DNA of 64,000 bases. Origin: Eleftheria terrae (lineage in GTDB: Bacteria > Pseudomonadota > Gammaproteobacteria > Burkholderiales > Burkholderiaceae_C). The stretch is taken from NCBI RefSeq assembly GCF_030419005.1, contig NZ_CP106951.1, positions 248,001-312,000 of the forward strand, read 5' to 3'. Positions 54,054 through 62,725 of this stretch are shown in pieces. How positions within the stretch are numbered: position 1 is the first letter of the stretch; each line of letters begins with the position of its first letter. The notes under the pieces are model-generated. The model was not told the origin of the DNA. It made no database searches and saw nothing but the letters and a program-made list of their open reading frames with translations. The translations under genes and the position numbers were made by a program.

Positions 54054-54532
54054 AGATGAGAGTGGGTGAGGGCTGGGACACGCATGCACTGGTGGCCGGG
54101 CGCAAGCTGATCCTGGGGGGCGTGGAGATCCCCCATACCCTGGGCCTGCAAGGCCATTCGGATGCGGATGCGCTGCTGCATGCCATCACCGACGCGCTGC
54201 TCGGCGCGGCCGGCCTTGGCGACATCGGCCGCCACTTCCCCGACACCGACGCCCGCTTCAAGGGGGCCGACTCGGCCGTGCTGCTGGCCGAGGCCATGCG
54301 CCGGGTGCGCGAGGCCGGCTGGGAGCTGGGCAATCTGGACAGCACCATCGTCGCCCAGGCGCCCCGCATGGCACCCCACATTCCTGCCATGTGCCAGCGC
54401 ATCGCCGCCGTGCTGGGCTGCGATATTTCACAAGTGAACGTGAAAGCGAAGACTGCAGAGAAGATGGGGCCGGTCGGCCGGCAGGAATCGATCGAGGCGA
54501 GGGCGGTGGCCTTGCTCGTGGCCCGCAGCTGA
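54050..54532 (+). CDS. ispF: 2-C-methyl-D-erythritol 2,4-cyclodiphosphate synthase
   Basis: A 160-residue IspF, the third MEP-pathway cytidyl intermediate enzyme; it forms the cyclic diphosphate. The metal site is in the [11 protein letters not shown] stretch (the usual DxH) and [32 protein letters not shown] and [12 protein letters not shown] are also diagnostic. ATG 54050 gives MKMRVGEG and overlaps the ispD stop; ATG 54056 is a close alternative. Confidence 0.97.
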   Translation: MKMRVGEGWDTHALVAGRKLILGGVEIPHTLGLQGHSDADALLHAITDALLGAAGLGDIGRHFPDTDARFKGADSAVLLAEAMRRVREAGWELGNLDSTIVAQAPRMAPHIPAMCQRIAAVLGCDISQVNVKAKTAEKMGPVGRQESIEARAVALLVARS

Positions 54533-54813
54533 GTCTGCCCGCGCTCGACCCCGGTGTGAAGCGCGGTGGCCGGGCAGGGTGGGGAACGCAAAGCACTCCG
54601 CGCAGCCTCGACGCTCAGACGGGCGCCGTGAGGCGCAGGCGGGAGCCAGGCAGGTCCAGCGGGGGGGCGGCCCCCGGTGCTGCACCTTCATCCGCCGGTT
54701 CCCGGACGCTTCAACCAGCCCGGTGCAAGCTGCGCTTGCCGGTGCAGGCCCGAGCCTGCGCGGTCCTCCCTGCCTCGGTGTTTCGTGGCGGGATCGGCCG
54801 AGGGATGCGGGCC

Positions 54814-56148
54814 TCAGGGCGCCCGCTTCAGCCTGATCCGTGCAATGAGGCCGGTGTCCGGGGGCGGTGAGTTGCTGAGCTCGAAGGTGCCGCCCATGCG
54901 CAGCACCGTCTTCTCCACCACGGCCAGGCCCAGGCCGGCGCCTGTCGCCGCGGTGCGCGCGGCGTCGCCGCGGAAGAAAGGCGTCGTCAGCTGCGACAGC
55001 TTTTCGGCCGGCACGCCAGGGCCGTGGTCGCGCACCGTCACGATGACCCAGGGCCCCGTGCGCGCATAGGTCAGCTCCACGTTGGTGACCCCGGTGTCCG
55101 GCGTGCGGCCGTAGCGCCGCGCGTTCTCGAACAGGTTGGCGAGCACCCGGCCCAGCTCGGTGTCGTCGGCCAGCACCTTGGTGTCGATCGCCACCCGCGA
55201 GACGATGCGGATCTGGTTGGTGTCGCGGAAGGCGGCGATCTCGCGGTCCACCACGCTGCTCAGGTGCACCGGCACCAGCTTGACTTCGCCCGGGCGGGCG
55301 TAGTCCATGAACTTGTCGATGATGGCGTCGAGCTGGTCGATGTCCAGCGCCATGTTGCGGCGCGCCTCCTCGTCGGAGACACTCATCTCGGCCTCCAGCC
55401 GCAGGCGGGCCAGGGGCGTGCGCAGGTCGTGAGAGATGCCGGCCAGCATCACCGCCCGGTCTTCCTCCACCTTGGCCAGCTCGCGCGCCATGCGGTTGAA
55501 GCCCATGTTGACCTCGCGAATCTCGCTGGTCAGTGTTTCTTCGTCCAGGCGCGACTCGTACTCGCCCTCGCGGATGCGGCTGGCGGCGAACGACAGTTGC
55601 TTGAGCGGCTGGTTGATCAGCCGGGCCACCCCCGCCGAGCCGAGGATGGTGGCCAGCAGCGCGATGCTGACCCAGATGAACCAGGTGCGCCCCTGCACCG
55701 CCTGCACCCGGCCGGGGTCGACCTGCAGCCAGTAGCGGTCGTTCTCGATCGTGAAGTCGATCCACAGGCCCTGCGCGCCATTGACACTGGTGGCGACCAG
55801 CGTCGTGTCGCCGAGGCGCGAGCGCAGCTCCTGGCCGATGCGGCGAGAGAAACGGTCGGTCTCGAAGGCCTCGTAGCGGTCGGTCTTCTCACGCGGCTGC
55901 AGCTTGATCGACTCCTGCTCCGAGATGGTCTTGAGCAGGGTCACCCGGTTGATGCTGTCGGCATAGCGCAGCGCCGCTCGCGACAGGTTCACCAGGCTGG
56001 CCAGCTGTTGCGCTGCCTGCACCGCTCGGGGCTCGAATTCCAGCGCGCGGAAGGTCTGCACCCACGCGAAGATGCCGAAACCCAGCAGCACGCCGAGCAG
56101 GATGAAGGTGCGCCAGAAGAGGCTGAGGGTGACTCGTTTGCGGGCCAT
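54814..56148 (-). CDS. envZ: Sensor histidine kinase, EnvZ-like
   Basis: A 444-residue inner-membrane kinase. One helix at about residues 12-32 and one at about 165-185 (WFIWVSIALLATILGSAGVA) frame a periplasmic region. HAMP is about 186-235, the phosphoacceptor His240 lies in GISHDLRTPLARLRLEAEM, and the ATPase region has NLFENARRYG, DHGPGVPAEKLSQLTTPFF and GAGLGLAVVEKTVLRMGGTF. The partner regulator is upstream on the same strand, 159 bp away. The regulated targets are not evident in the window. Confidence 0.9.
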   Translation of the reverse strand: MARKRVTLSLFWRTFILLGVLLGFGIFAWVQTFRALEFEPRAVQAAQQLASLVNLSRAALRYADSINRVTLLKTISEQESIKLQPREKTDRYEAFETDRFSRRIGQELRSRLGDTTLVATSVNGAQGLWIDFTIENDRYWLQVDPGRVQAVQGRTWFIWVSIALLATILGSAGVARLINQPLKQLSFAASRIREGEYESRLDEETLTSEIREVNMGFNRMARELAKVEEDRAVMLAGISHDLRTPLARLRLEAEMSVSDEEARRNMALDIDQLDAIIDKFMDYARPGEVKLVPVHLSSVVDREIAAFRDTNQIRIVSRVAIDTKVLADDTELGRVLANLFENARRYGRTPDTGVTNVELTYARTGPWVIVTVRDHGPGVPAEKLSQLTTPFFRGDAARTAATGAGLGLAVVEKTVLRMGGTFELSNSPPPDTGLIARIRLKRAP

Positions 56149-56307
56149 GCGGAGAAACTACAGCGGCCACCCCGCGTGGCCGAAAGACAGGGCCGCGCCG
56201 GCATGCCACACGATGGGCAGGCCGGAGCGCATCACGCCGGGCGGGGCAGGGGCCGCCCACGGCAGGAAAACCGGACCGCGTCAGGCGGCCCGGCTGGCGG
56301 GGCAAGC

Positions 56308-57045
56308 TCAGGCGGCGCCGTCCGGCACGAAGACGTAGCCCACGCCCCAGACGGTCTGGATATAACGCGGCTGCGACGGATCGGGCTCAATCATCTTGCG
56401 CAGGCGCGAGATCTGCACGTCCAGGCTGCGGTCGAAGGGCTCGAATTCGCGGCCACGTGCCAGCTGGGCCAGCTTGTCGCGCGACAGCGGCTGGCGCGGG
56501 TGGCGCACCAGGGCCTTGAGCATGGAGAACTCGCCGGTGGTCAGCGGCATCGGCTCGCCGTCCTTGGTCAGGCGGCGCAGCGCCAGGTCGAACTCGAAGG
56601 GCCCGAACACCACGCTCTGCGGTTCCTTGGCCGGCGCGCCGGGCGCTTCCAGCGTCGGGCGGCGGCGCAGCACGGCATGGATGCGGGCCAGCAGCTCGCG
56701 CGGGTTGAAGGGCTTGGGCAGGTAGTCGTCGGCGCCAACTTCCAGGCCGACGATGCGGTCGACGTCCTCGACCTTGGCGGTCAACATGATGATGGGGGTG
56801 GCGTCGTTGGCAGCGCGCAGGCGGCGGCAGATCGACAGGCCGTCCTCGCCCGGCAGCATCAGGTCCAGCACGATCAGGTCCACCGTCTCGCGGGTCAGCA
56901 CCCGGTTGAGAGCCTTGGCGTCCTCGGCCAGCAAGACTTCGAAGCCCTCCTGCGTCAGGTAGCGGCGGAGCAGGTCGCGGATGCGTGCGTCGTCGTCGAC
57001 GACAACGATGCGGTCCATGCGGGCGTTGGGGGTCTGTGAGGTCAT
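56308..57045 (-). CDS. ompR: OmpR-like response regulator
   Basis: A 245-residue OmpR/PhoB-type regulator. The receiver domain has Asp17-Asp18-Asp19 and phosphoacceptor Asp61 in LIVLDLMLPGEDG, and a conserved Lys in YLPKPFNPREL. The C-terminal winged helix (about 145-240) has EFSMLKALVRHPRQPLSRDK and RYIQTVWGVGYVFVPDG. It is transcribed with the kinase downstream. A second in-frame ATG nine codons in (MDRIVVV) is possible. Confidence 0.93.
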   Translation of the reverse strand: MTSQTPNARMDRIVVVDDDARIRDLLRRYLTQEGFEVLLAEDAKALNRVLTRETVDLIVLDLMLPGEDGLSICRRLRAANDATPIIMLTAKVEDVDRIVGLEVGADDYLPKPFNPRELLARIHAVLRRRPTLEAPGAPAKEPQSVVFGPFEFDLALRRLTKDGEPMPLTTGEFSMLKALVRHPRQPLSRDKLAQLARGREFEPFDRSLDVQISRLRKMIEPDPSQPRYIQTVWGVGYVFVPDGAA

Positions 57046-57363
57046 GGGCGGTGCTCCCTACTTGTAACAGGCGCGATTCTGTGCGGTGCACACCCTGTTT
57101 TTGCGCGGCCTGACCAAGAGTTACAAATTTTGCGGCTGCTCCTGGGCTTTGTCAAACCCCGAATTTCGAGGGGGGCCGCGGCAGTTTGGGGCCATGATGC
57201 GAGGCCCGCGAATGACGGTCGGTCAGCCGAACGGCGGGCTGCCGCGTTAGGGATCGGTCCTGGACGGCAGCCGCGCTTGGCGGCGGGACGGACAGTTCCA
57301 TTCACTCCCTGCGGCCGAACCCGATGGCCCGGCCATAACGCTTTTCCAACAGGAAGGACCTCA
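57046..57363. other. Divergent intergenic region between ompR-like and SIMPL genes
   Basis: About 318 bases with no plausible gene. It should contain promoters for both flanking genes. An imperfect inverted repeat, CCCCGAATTTCGAGGGG, lies at about 57157-57174 and could be a regulator site. No clear -10 or -35 pair could be chosen. Confidence 0.4.
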
Positions 57364-58071
57364 ATGAAAACAAAGATCGGCGCCCGCAGACTGCTGGCTG
57401 CCCTGGCCCTGCTGGCCACCCAGGCGGGAGCCCAGACGGCCCCTGAGCCGCTGAACGTCGTGAGCTTTGCCGCCACCGCCACCGTCGAGGTGACGAACGA
57501 CCTGTTGACCATCACCTTGAGCACGACCAAGGAGGGCAACGACGCTGCCCAGGTGCAGACGGCCCTCAAGCAGGCGCTGGACAGCGCCCTCAACGAAGCC
57601 AAGCGGTCGGCGCAGCCGGGCCAGATGGACGTGCGCACCGGCAACTTCTCGCTCTATCCCCGCTACAGCCAGCAGGGGCGCATCTCGGGCTGGCAGGGCT
57701 CGGTGGAGCTGGTGCTGGAAGGCAAGGACCTGAGCCGCATTGCCCAGACCGCGGGCAAGCTCAACACCCTGACCATCTCCAATATCGCGCAGGGCCTGTC
57801 GCGCGAGGCGCGCGAACGCCATGAAGGCGAGGCCACCGCGCGCGCCATTGCCGCCTACAAGGCCAAGGCGCAGGACTACGCCAAGCAGTTCGGCTTCGCG
57901 AGCTATGTGCTGCGCGACATCAACATCGCCAGCAATGAGCAGCAGCCCGACTTCCCGCGGCCGATGATGGGCCGCATGAAGATGGCGATGGCCGAGGACG
58001 CCCAGGTGCCGGTCGAGGCAGGCAAGGGGTTGGTGACGGTCTCGGTATCGGGCAGCGTCGTGATGAAGTGA
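57364..58071 (+). CDS. SIMPL-domain (DUF541) exported protein
   Basis: A 235-residue periplasmic protein. The signal peptide is residues 1-23 (LLAALALLATQAGAQT). The SIMPL domain follows (VSFAATATVEVTNDLLTITL; VRTGNFSLYPRYS; VTVSVSGSVVMK at the end). Family members are oxidative-stress-related envelope proteins of uncertain biochemistry. AGGAAGGACC precedes the ATG. It stands alone, divergent from the ompR-like gene. Confidence 0.9.
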   Translation: MKTKIGARRLLAALALLATQAGAQTAPEPLNVVSFAATATVEVTNDLLTITLSTTKEGNDAAQVQTALKQALDSALNEAKRSAQPGQMDVRTGNFSLYPRYSQQGRISGWQGSVELVLEGKDLSRIAQTAGKLNTLTISNIAQGLSREARERHEGEATARAIAAYKAKAQDYAKQFGFASYVLRDINIASNEQQPDFPRPMMGRMKMAMAEDAQVPVEAGKGLVTVSVSGSVVMK

Positions 58072-58153
58072 TCGCTGTGCGGTCCCCGCCGGCGCTGGCG
58101 CCGGCGAGGCGGCGGCCGCGGGGCCGCCGCCCGAGCGGCCTGCCCGGGTCGGC

Positions 58154-58924
58154 TTACTGGGCGGCCCAGGCGCCGTCCATGTTCCATGCCACGCCGCGCA
58201 CATTCGATGCCGCCGGCGAGCACAGGAAGACGGCCAGCTCGCCCAGCTGCTCCGGGGTGGTGAACTGCGGTGCGGGCTGCTTCTCGCCCAGCAGGCTGCG
58301 TGTTGCCTGCTCGACCGTGACGCCGGCCTGGGCCGCCCGGGCTTCCACCTGCTTCTGCACCAGCGGGGTCAGCACCCAGCCGGGGCAGATGGCGTTGACG
58401 GTGATGCCGGTGTCGGCGGTCTCCAGTGCCACCGCCTTCGTGAAGCCGATCAGGCCGTGCTTGGACGCCACATAGGCCGACTTCTGGGCTGAGGCCACCA
58501 GGCCATGGACCGAGGACACGTTGATCACCCGGCCCCAGTTCTTGGCCCGCATCGCGGGAATCGCCAGGCGGGTGGTGTGGAAGGCCGAGCTGAGGTTGAT
58601 CGCGATGATGGCGTCCCACTTCTCTGCCGGAAAATCCTCGACATTGGCCACGTGCTGGATGCCGGCGTTGTTGACGAGAATGTCGACACCGTTGAACTCG
58701 GTGCGGGCGTATTGCATCAGCTCGGCGATCTGTTCTGGCTGCGTCATGTCGGCCCCGTGATAGCCGACGCGGGCGCCGGTGGCCGCCACTTCGGCCTGCG
58801 CGGCCTCGATATCGCCAAAGCCGTTCAGCACGACGGTGGCCCCCTGGCGTGCGAGCGACAGGGCAATGCCCAGTCCGATGCCGCTGGTGGATCCGGTGAC
58901 GACGGCCGTTTTTCCTTGCAACAT
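58154..58924 (-). CDS. bdhA: 3-hydroxybutyrate dehydrogenase
   Basis: A 256-residue short-chain dehydrogenase. The NAD site is GSTSGIGLGIALSLARQG; the catalytic Tyr151 and Lys155 lie in YVASKHGLIGFTKAVA; NVSSVHGLVAS holds the Ser. VNAICPGWVLTPLVQKQVEA is characteristic of BdhA. It oxidises (R)-3-hydroxybutyrate to acetoacetate, the step after hydrolysis of poly-hydroxybutyrate or its oligomers. The ATG is in the MLQGKTAVVTG opening. The divergent alpha/beta hydrolase 71 bp away could supply monomers (inference). Confidence 0.94.
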   Translation of the reverse strand: MLQGKTAVVTGSTSGIGLGIALSLARQGATVVLNGFGDIEAAQAEVAATGARVGYHGADMTQPEQIAELMQYARTEFNGVDILVNNAGIQHVANVEDFPAEKWDAIIAINLSSAFHTTRLAIPAMRAKNWGRVINVSSVHGLVASAQKSAYVASKHGLIGFTKAVALETADTGITVNAICPGWVLTPLVQKQVEARAAQAGVTVEQATRSLLGEKQPAPQFTTPEQLGELAVFLCSPAASNVRGVAWNMDGAWAAQ

Positions 58925-58995
58925 GGTCGGTCCTCTTTGCTATGGTTCAGGGGGGCGCACGCGCCATGCCTGATTATGAGAGAGGACCACCACCG

Positions 58996-59877
58996 ATGAC
59001 TGAACCGCGCCTCGAGTTTGTGCAATGCCTCGGCACCCAGGGCCTGCACCGCATGGCGTATTGGGAATGGGGCGACGCGGGCAATCCGAAGGTGCTGGTC
59101 TGCGTGCACGGCCTGTCGCGGCAGGGGCGTGATTTCGATGCACTGGCGCATGCGCTGTGCCGGGACTATCGCGTGGTCTGCCCGGACGTGGTCGGCCGCG
59201 GCCGCTCCGACTGGCTGGGCGAGCCCATGGGCTACCAGATGCCACAGTACGTGGCCGACATGGTGACCTTGCTCGCCCGTCTCAATGCAAAGACGCTGGA
59301 CTGGGTCGGCACCTCCATGGGCGGGCTGGTCGGCATGTGCGTGGCTGCGCTGCCCGGCAGCCCGGTGCGCCAGCTGGTGCTCAACGACGTGGGGCCCACC
59401 ATCGAGCCGCAGGCACTGGAGCGCATCGGCGCCTATGTGGGCAAGGCGCCGCGCTTTGCCTCGGTGGACGAGGCGGCCGACTACCTGTGGTCGGTCTCCA
59501 CCGGCTTCGGCGAGCACACCCGGGAGCAATGGCTGGCACTGACCCGGCCGATGCTGAAGGATGTGGACGACGAGCATGGCGAAGGCTTCGTGCCGCACTA
59601 CGACCCGCGCATTGCGGTGCCCTTCCACGCCGTGACGCCGGAGCTGGCCGCCGAGGCGCAACGCCGCCTGTGGGAGCAGTACGATGCGGTGCGCGCCCGC
59701 ACGCTGGTGCTGCGCGGCGCGCACTCGGACCTGCTGACGGCCGACACCCTGCAAGCCATGACGCAACGCGGTCCCCGTGCCACGGCCCATGTCTTTCCGG
59801 CGGTGGGCCATGCCCCGACGCTGGTGACGCCGGAGCAGATCGCGGTGGTGCAGGAGTTCCTGCTGGCACATCCATGA
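58996..59877 (+). CDS. Alpha/beta hydrolase
   Basis: A 293-residue alpha/beta-fold hydrolase. The oxyanion region is VCVHGLSRQGRDFDALAHAL, the nucleophile is Ser107 in WVGTSMGGLVG, and the catalytic His is in AVGHAPTLVTPE. Ester or lactone hydrolysis is likely but the substrate is unknown. Proximity to bdhA suggests a 3-hydroxybutyrate-oligomer esterase (inference). AGAGGACCACCACC precedes the ATG. Its stop overlaps relA (ATGA), an arrangement which is also informative about relA expression. Confidence 0.88.
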   Translation: MTEPRLEFVQCLGTQGLHRMAYWEWGDAGNPKVLVCVHGLSRQGRDFDALAHALCRDYRVVCPDVVGRGRSDWLGEPMGYQMPQYVADMVTLLARLNAKTLDWVGTSMGGLVGMCVAALPGSPVRQLVLNDVGPTIEPQALERIGAYVGKAPRFASVDEAADYLWSVSTGFGEHTREQWLALTRPMLKDVDDEHGEGFVPHYDPRIAVPFHAVTPELAAEAQRRLWEQYDAVRARTLVLRGAHSDLLTADTLQAMTQRGPRATAHVFPAVGHAPTLVTPEQIAVVQEFLLAHP

Positions 59878-62123
59878 AAACGAATTCGCTGGACCTCGGG
59901 CCGCAGCCGTCGGCCATCGTTCAATTGACGGGGGAGGCGGCCGACCGGCTGCTGCCCGCGGCACAGGCCATCTCGCAGGAACACGCGCGCCTGGAGAAGG
60001 CGCGCGCCTTCTCCGAGCCCCTGCTGGCCGGGCAGCGGCTGGACACCGGCGAGGACGCCTTGCTGCATGCCCAGGGAGTGGCGTCGATCCTGCAGGGCAT
60101 CGGCGCCTCGCCGTCGATGCTGGCGGCGGTCTACCTCGTCTATGTCGGTGACTACCTGAACAAGCCCGAGGAGGTGGTGGCCAAGGCCTTCGGCCCCTCC
60201 TACGCGAGCCTGGTCGGCGCGACCCGCAAGCTGCTGCAGATCCAGCGCAACGCGCGCGACGCCTTGCTGGACGAGGAGATGCGGGCCGAGCAGACCGAGC
60301 GTGTGCGCAAGATGCTGCTCGCCTTCTCGAAAGACCTGCGGGTGGTGTTGCTGCGGCTGGCCTCGCGCCTGCAGACCCTGCGCTACTACGCGCACGAGAA
60401 GCGGCCCTGCCCGCTGGTGCTGGCGCGCGAGTCGCTGCAGGTGTTCGCGCCGCTGGCGAACCGGCTGGGCATCTGGCAGATCAAGTGGGAGCTGGAAGAC
60501 CTGTCGTTCCGCTTCCTGGAGCCGGAGCAGTACAAGACCATCGCCCGCATGCTGGACGAGAAGCGGGTCGAGCGCGAGCAGGCGGTGGAAACCTCCAGGC
60601 GCGACCTCGGCCGCATGCTGAAGGCCCAGGGCATTGCCGCCGAGGTGCAGGGCCGGCCCAAGCACATCTACAGCATCTGGAAGAAGATGCGGGGCAAGCA
60701 GCTTGATTTCGACCATGTGTTCGACATCCGCGCTCTGCGGGTGATCGTGCCCAGCGTGCGCGACTGCTATGCCGCGCTGAGCCTGGTGCACGAGGTGTAC
60801 AAGCCGCTGCCCGAGGAGTTCGACGACTACATTGCCAAGCCCAAGCCCAACGGCTACCAGTCGCTGCACACGGTGGTGTACGGCCCGCAGGGCCGGCCCA
60901 TCGAGATCCAGATCCGCACCCGCGAGATGCACGAGCATGCGGAGCATGGCGTGGCCGCCCACTGGGCGTACAAGGAGGCGGGTACCAAGGGCTATGCCGG
61001 GGTGGTGGCGGCCGGTGACTTCGAGTCGCAGGTGGCGGAGGCACGCAAGGCCGTGCTGCGCCAGCTGCTGGCCTGGGAGCGCGACTTCACCGGCCAGGCG
61101 GCCGACGCGGGCCGCGGCATGTTCGACGACCGCATCTACGTCTTCACGCCCCAGGCGGTGATCGTCGAGCTGCCCAAGGACGCCACCCCGGTCGACTTCG
61201 CCTACACCTTGCACACCGACCTGGGCCACCACTGCCGCGGCGCGAAGGTCGATGGCGCGATGGTGCCGCTGAACACCCCGCTGCAGAGCGGGCAGACGGT
61301 GGAAATCATCTCGGTGAAGGAGGGCGGCCCGTCGATGGACTGGCTCAACGGCGAGCTGGGCTACCTGCGCAGCTCGCGGGCCAAGGCCAAGGTGCGGGCC
61401 TGGTTCAACGCGCTGGCGCAGCAGCAGACCATCGCCAAGGGCCGGGAGCTGGTCGAGAAGCTGCTGCAGCGCGAAGGCAAGACCTCGGTGAAGCTGGAGG
61501 ACCTGGCGGGGCAACTCGGCTTCAAGAGCGCGGACGCCTTGTTCGACGTGGTGGGCAAGGACGAGTACTCGCTGCGCAACATCGAGCATGTGTTGCGGCC
61601 CAGCGAGCCGCCGCCGAGCCCCGACGAGTTCTTCACGCTGAAGAAGTCGCGCAGCGAAGGCGGCGTGACGCCCAAGGGCGGCGTGCTGGTGGTGGGCGTG
61701 GAGTCGCTGCTGACTCAGCTGGCCCGCTGCTGCAAGCCGGCGCCACCGGACGCGATCGGCGGTTTCGTGACCAAAGGCAAGGGCGTGGCCATCCACCGTG
61801 CCGATTGCTCCAACTACCGCCAGATGGCCGGCCGCACGCCGGAGCGGGTGATTCCGGTGGAGTGGGGCGCGACCTCCATCGACCGGGGCGCGGTCTATCC
61901 GGTGGACGTCTCGGTGCAGGCGGCCGACCGGCAGGGCCTGCTGCGCGATATCTCGGAGGTGTTCGCCAAGGAGAAGATGAACGTGGTGGGCGTGAACACG
62001 CAGACCATCAAGGACATCGCCTGGATGACATTCACCGTCGAGGTCTCCGACTCCGCTCGCCTGGCCCAGGTGCTGAACCAGGTGTCGCAGGTGGCCGGGG
62101 TGAGGATGGCGCGGAGGAAATGA
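59874..62123 (+). CDS. relA: GTP pyrophosphokinase RelA (monofunctional synthetase)
   Basis: A 749-residue long RelA/SpoT homologue. The order is pseudo-hydrolase domain, synthetase, TGS (about 415-475; DRIYVFTPQAVIVELPKDAT), helical/zinc-finger-like region and a C-terminal ACT domain (about 665-745; VDVSVQAADRQGLLRDISEV). The hydrolase HD motif is gone (YLVYVGDYL, residues 87-95), and the synthetase carries EFDD (315-318) rather than the RxKD of bifunctional enzymes. Both mark the RelA type, a ribosome-bound maker of (p)ppGpp in response to uncharged tRNA. It is translationally coupled to the hydrolase upstream. Confidence 0.96.
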   Translation: MKTNSLDLGPQPSAIVQLTGEAADRLLPAAQAISQEHARLEKARAFSEPLLAGQRLDTGEDALLHAQGVASILQGIGASPSMLAAVYLVYVGDYLNKPEEVVAKAFGPSYASLVGATRKLLQIQRNARDALLDEEMRAEQTERVRKMLLAFSKDLRVVLLRLASRLQTLRYYAHEKRPCPLVLARESLQVFAPLANRLGIWQIKWELEDLSFRFLEPEQYKTIARMLDEKRVEREQAVETSRRDLGRMLKAQGIAAEVQGRPKHIYSIWKKMRGKQLDFDHVFDIRALRVIVPSVRDCYAALSLVHEVYKPLPEEFDDYIAKPKPNGYQSLHTVVYGPQGRPIEIQIRTREMHEHAEHGVAAHWAYKEAGTKGYAGVVAAGDFESQVAEARKAVLRQLLAWERDFTGQAADAGRGMFDDRIYVFTPQAVIVELPKDATPVDFAYTLHTDLGHHCRGAKVDGAMVPLNTPLQSGQTVEIISVKEGGPSMDWLNGELGYLRSSRAKAKVRAWFNALAQQQTIAKGRELVEKLLQREGKTSVKLEDLAGQLGFKSADALFDVVGKDEYSLRNIEHVLRPSEPPPSPDEFFTLKKSRSEGGVTPKGGVLVVGVESLLTQLARCCKPAPPDAIGGFVTKGKGVAIHRADCSNYRQMAGRTPERVIPVEWGATSIDRGAVYPVDVSVQAADRQGLLRDISEVFAKEKMNVVGVNTQTIKDIAWMTFTVEVSDSARLAQVLNQVSQVAGVRMARRK

Positions 62124-62143
62124 TGCAGAGCATGAGAAGCGAC

Positions 62144-62173
62144 TTGCGCACTTCTAAAAAAAGATGCTATAGT
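62144..62173 (+). promoter_or_regulatory. Promoter of the tRNA-Val gene
   Basis: TTGCGC (62144-62149) and TATAGT (62168-62173) are 18 bases apart, with an A-rich spacer, a sigma70-type pair. The -10 differs from consensus at one base. It lies in the gap after relA and starts the tRNA about 12 bases later, so the tRNA does not depend on relA read-through. Confidence 0.65.
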
Positions 62174-62184
62174 TTCACTTCTGC

Positions 62185-62261
62185 AGGCGCGTAGCTCAGT
62201 TGGTTAGAGCACCACCTTGACATGGTGGGGGTCGTTGGTTCGAATCCAATCGCGCCTACCA
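62185..62261 (+). tRNA. tRNA-Val (GAC)
   Basis: A 77-base tRNA with encoded CCA. The acceptor stem AGGCGCG pairs with CGCGCCT. The D arm is GCTCAGTTGGTTAGAGC. The anticodon arm is CCACC-TTGACAT-GGTGG, so the anticodon is GAC, reading GUC/GUU valine codons. The T arm is GTTGG-TTCGAAT-CCAAT. A strong hairpin terminator follows within ten bases. Confidence 0.97.
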
Positions 62262-62267
62262 AATGCC

Positions 62268-62302
62268 AAGCCCGACACGGATGATTTCGTGTCGGGCTTT
62301 TT
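62268..62302 (+). terminator. Intrinsic terminator after tRNA-Val
   Basis: A 12-base stem (AAGCCCGACACG, partly closed by the complement CGTGTCGGGCTT) with an eight-base loop and a run of T residues after it. A textbook Rho-independent terminator that should end both the tRNA transcript and any read-through from relA. Confidence 0.92.
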
Positions 62303-62725
62303 GCTTGGCCGGCGCTTTGCATAGGCGGTTGTGTTCTTCGGCATTCCTCCGCCGTGCGCCCGTGTGGCCGGGAAAGCGGCCGGCGCGCGTGGGCAGGGCC
62401 GGCTCCTCATGGCGAGCGCCCACGGGAAGCGACGGTGCCGTTGCAAGGGCGGTCCGCCCCACTGCACGGCTTTGGGGACGAAGGCCGGACTCGCGTCGGC
62501 CATGGTCGCGCGCTCCAGCCGAACGACTGCGCAGCACGGCCTCGATGCTCTGGACGTCGAGAGCCGAAACCACCCGCCTGGACGGCAAATGTCCAGCCCT
62601 TGCGCTCACCGGGTGCGGGGCTGTGCTTCAATGGACTGCGCTGCGATGGATCGAGATCCTCGCGCAGGAAAAGAACGTCGAGCACCGCCTGTGGCGGGTT
62701 CCACCGGAGGGGAGGACGGCGAATC
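62303..62725. other. Non-coding interval after tRNA-Val
   Basis: About 420 bases without a convincing gene. No copy of the tRNA 3' end was found, which would mark an integration site. The region has slightly lower GC than the flanking housekeeping genes. The open frames read as Arg/Pro/Ala-rich low-complexity peptides. No transposase or integrase remnant could be recognised. Confidence 0.45.

Noticed and set aside
59874..62123. Bifunctional SpoT/Rel
   Set aside because: The HD hydrolase motif is replaced (YLVYVGDYL) and the synthetase has EFDD, both of the monofunctional RelA type.
62204..62503. A 99-residue minus-strand frame with the phrase RDWIRTNDPHHVK
   Set aside because: This phrase is the well-known translation of the antisense of a tRNA T-arm region; it is not a protein.
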